This document shows, one piece after another, positions 61,543 through 64,000 of a stretch of 64,000 nt of DNA. Numbering within the stretch: position 1 is the first letter of the stretch; each line of letters begins with the position of its first letter. Made by a program: the position numbers and the translations under genes. Origin of the DNA: Osedax fenrisi (Eukaryota; Annelida; Polychaeta; Sabellida; Siboglinidae). The notes below the pieces were generated by a model that saw only the letters and a program-made list of their open reading frames with translations, was not told the origin of the DNA and made no database searches. The stretch spans positions 26,686,536 through 26,750,535 of the forward strand of contig OZ025240.1 in the NCBI GenBank assembly GCA_964019155.1. The letters run 5' to 3'.

Positions 61543-63839
61543 TCGATGTCGAATTTGATAGTACATATAAAGGTACATTACACGGAATAATATCCCGAAA
61601 TGTTTGCTAGAAAGTGATTTTCTAGCAAGTTGTAGTGGGACCCCTTTTAAGTCACTATATTTCCCGAAAATTGTCGGAAAGTAATGGGATAACTCACTAC
61701 ATTCTCCTTAATTTATCAGCTGCCTTCTATACCCTTGACCATAATATCCTTATAAATGGACTATCCTCTATCGGAATATCTGATACTTCACTCGATTGGT
61801 TCATCTCATACCTAACTGGTCATTTGTTTACGAAATTAGCATAAATTCACTAATTTATAAACCTCGTAAAGTTACTCATGGAGTACCTCAAGGTATGTCC
61901 TTGGTTCACTCCTATTCAATATCAAACTACTTCCCTTATTTAAAATTATTGACAAATACCCCCATTATAGATCTATAGTCGACTATCACTCGTATACAGA
62001 TGACATATTACACTGTAGATTGATAGACCCTAACAATACAATACATTTACTTAACAACTGTATTACTGATATACATAACTGGCTCACCAAAAACTCCTTA
62101 TCACTAAACTGTCTTAAAACTGAATCATTGAATATTAAAACAACTACTACTATATTCCTTCCACCACAAATTACCATTAACAATTTGAATATTTCTTATG
62201 CTAATAAAGTAAAAACTCTTGGTATATTAATCGACCCAACACTAAAATTTCAAATTCCGACTAAATCACTATCACAGTCAATTAACTACATACTACAAAA
62301 CTTATAATAATAAAAATACCCTTCATTAATTTTAATACTGCAATCTTCTCGCTACATCCCTCATTCTACCCCACATTGATTACTATAATTCCTGTCCATA
62401 TAGGGACATATATGCCTCCTTACAATCTAATAAATAAACTCCAACGCCTTCAAAACCAGCTATCCGATTTATATATGTTTCAACATAGATAAATATTCCA
62501 GACAACATATATCTCCTCTAAGAACTAACTTACATTGGCTGCCAATAAAATCCAGTATAATTTATAATATTTCACTCATCATACATTTATCTACTCACTA
62601 TAGCACACCAGACTATCTCGACAACTTACTAACTCCCAACATAATTATTTACAGCAAAAAAAATAAACAAATTCAAATTAAAAACTCCAGTTCTATCATA
62701 TTTAACATCTGCCCAACATAAATCTTTCTCCGTTCATGCTCCAAAAATCTGGAATGATCTACTTCACCATATCCGGTCAATTGACTCAACTGTAATACTC
62801 AATTTAAATCTCAAAACATGCCGTTTTCTCAATAAATACATTAAAAAGCACGTCCGAAAACATCCATAAAGAAGTTGATGGAAGTGCTTAAAGGAATTAG
62901 GTAACTGGTAATAAGTAACTAAAATTATAGTTAACTTACTAGAAAATAACTTTCTATCAAACAATTCTGGACATTATTTCCGGAAAAACTGGTTGTGGGA
63001 TACCCCTTTTAAAAGGATATATTAAATACTTACACCTTATAACGTGTTCTTCAATAAATGATATAGAATACATTTTTTGACATTTAATGACATTTAATGA
63101 TACCAACGATGAATCTTTTAGTGTATACATTGGTTGTACACACGCTGGTATATCAGCGTTTATTTCATCTGAAATTATACTATGAGCCATTACATACTAT
63201 AGAGAAATATACATTATTACAATATACTATTTTTCAACTCAAAATAATCAGCGAACTTTAATTTCGAATGTTCAACACGAATATAGTAAATTATCAAATA
63301 TACACAAAATAAATTATTAATATATTATTAATTATTATTATTTAAATTAATCATATTTATTAAAATGATTTTATCTTTCAAAGTAATATATAATTTTGAA
63401 TTATAAATTAATTAGTATATAAAATATATTATATAAATAATGTCTTTGTTTTCATTAAATGTATAAAATGGTTTTTGATAATATCACTATAATTGATATA
63501 TCATAATTTTTAACAATGAATTAATTTCAATATTTACAAAAGATATTTGATTAAAAATATATTGATGATTTATATATATTAAAATTAATTTATAATATGA
63601 TAATATAAAATATTGATACAAAATACATATGATGTCCAAATGATATATTATTTAATAAAATGTATCTATTTAAATAATTGTCTTAGTAGATACGTATCGT
63701 AGATATTATTGATGACTAATAGATACGATTACAAATACTTTTATAATTTTTATAATAGATACAAATACAAATACAAATGTATCTACAAATGTATTTTTTG
63801 CCTTAATATATACTGTATCGGCGATACTGCCCAGCTCTG
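61271..63839. mobile_element. hAT-like non-autonomous DNA transposon with 8-bp target duplication
   Basis: Termini CAGAGCTGGGCA and TGCCCAGCTCTG are inverted. CATATATC flanks both ends (61263-61270 and 63840-63847). An 8-bp duplication and CAG..TGGGCA ends are hallmarks of hAT elements. Subterminal AGATACAATTACAA-type repeats occur on both arms. No transposase frame. Confidence 0.88.
61690..62870 (+). pseudogene. Decayed L2-like LINE inside the hAT element
   Basis: Pieces in order: LNLSAAFYTLDHNILINGLS, THGVPQG, IHNWLTKNSLSLNCLKTES, VKTLGILIDPTLKFQ and APKIWNDLLHHIRSIDSTVI. Many frameshifts and stops; clearly dead. Confidence 0.78.
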
Positions 63840-64000
63840 CATATATCATACGATGCCTCCAACTAATACAAATTCATTATTCCTCTCTCCTATTTCAATT
63901 TTTGAAATAGAAAGAATTATAAATGAAACCAAAGTTAAATACAGTATAATATCTATAATTTAAATAAGTCGGTAATCAAAGAAATCAGGGTTGAAATTAC

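Larger units (their letters stand above)
61150..64000 (+). pseudogene. LINE RT frame interrupted by a hAT-like element, runs off right edge
   Basis: Before the insertion the frame reads NYFNDYFSNIGLKLSENIK (about 61171-61262). After it, from 63841, it reads SLFLSPISIFEIERIINETK in the same register once one target copy is removed. This is the segment just upstream of RT motif 1 in CR1/Jockey-type ORF2. The RT itself lies beyond the window. Confidence 0.7.

Overview
The window is animal nuclear DNA: strongly AT-rich, gene-poor and repeat-rich, with split genes whose exons stand out as islands of near-balanced base composition. Two genes are recognisable from conserved protein sequence, both on the minus strand. 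One is the 5' end of a laminin gamma-like gene. The other is a complete or near-complete TSC1 (hamartin) gene of about 21 exons. These are metazoan basement-membrane and TOR-pathway genes, so the source is an animal; I cannot name the phylum.

Layout. 1-6945 (minus): laminin N-terminal domain in three exons (6534-6945, 523-664, 1-94), running off the left edge. 6946-7260: its GC-richer 5' flank. 7383-10936: a foldback element, two MITE-like elements in opposite orientation and a local tandem duplication. 13136-28385 (minus): TSC1. Its introns hold GT/GA-rich minisatellites, a tRNA-derived SINE (27410-27703) and a TA-flanked inverted-repeat element (19401-21287). A 376-bp (ACT)n tract lies just upstream of its start codon. 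29430-37160: decayed LINE fragments of two kinds (L2/CR1-like and RTE-like), a second SINE, a 379-bp (AGT)n tract and a third MITE type, ended by a 200-bp run of N (37266-37465). 39486-46140: two foldbacks, another MITE carrying a nested LINE, and more LINE fragments. 46659-47009 (minus): first exon of an unidentified signal-anchored protein.

47979-57048 is a three-layer nest. An outer TA-flanked element (termini GGGGAAAGTCTCCGATTACC) holds a second TA-flanked element (CCCAAGTAAC termini). The inner element carries two different satellites (60-bp and 36/72-bp units), and between them sits an apparently intact non-LTR retrotransposon (about 49395-54780). In this LINE, ORF1 (PHD-like finger) and ORF2 (endonuclease plus reverse transcriptase) share one reading frame and are separated by a single UGA in the leaky context UGA-CUA. 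ORF2 has no AUG before its first endonuclease motif, so stop-codon readthrough is the simplest way to make it. This is the most interesting new observation here.

57062-57335 is a third SINE copy and 58706-59333 a deleted MITE. At the right edge a LINE reading frame (61150-64000) is interrupted by a hAT-like element (61271-63839) with a perfect 8-bp target duplication, which itself contains another decayed LINE.

Splice sites were read by eye from GT/AG signals, codon phase and similarity to human laminin gamma-1 and hamartin recalled from general knowledge; no search was run. TSC1 exons 8-10 and 19 have uncertain limits.
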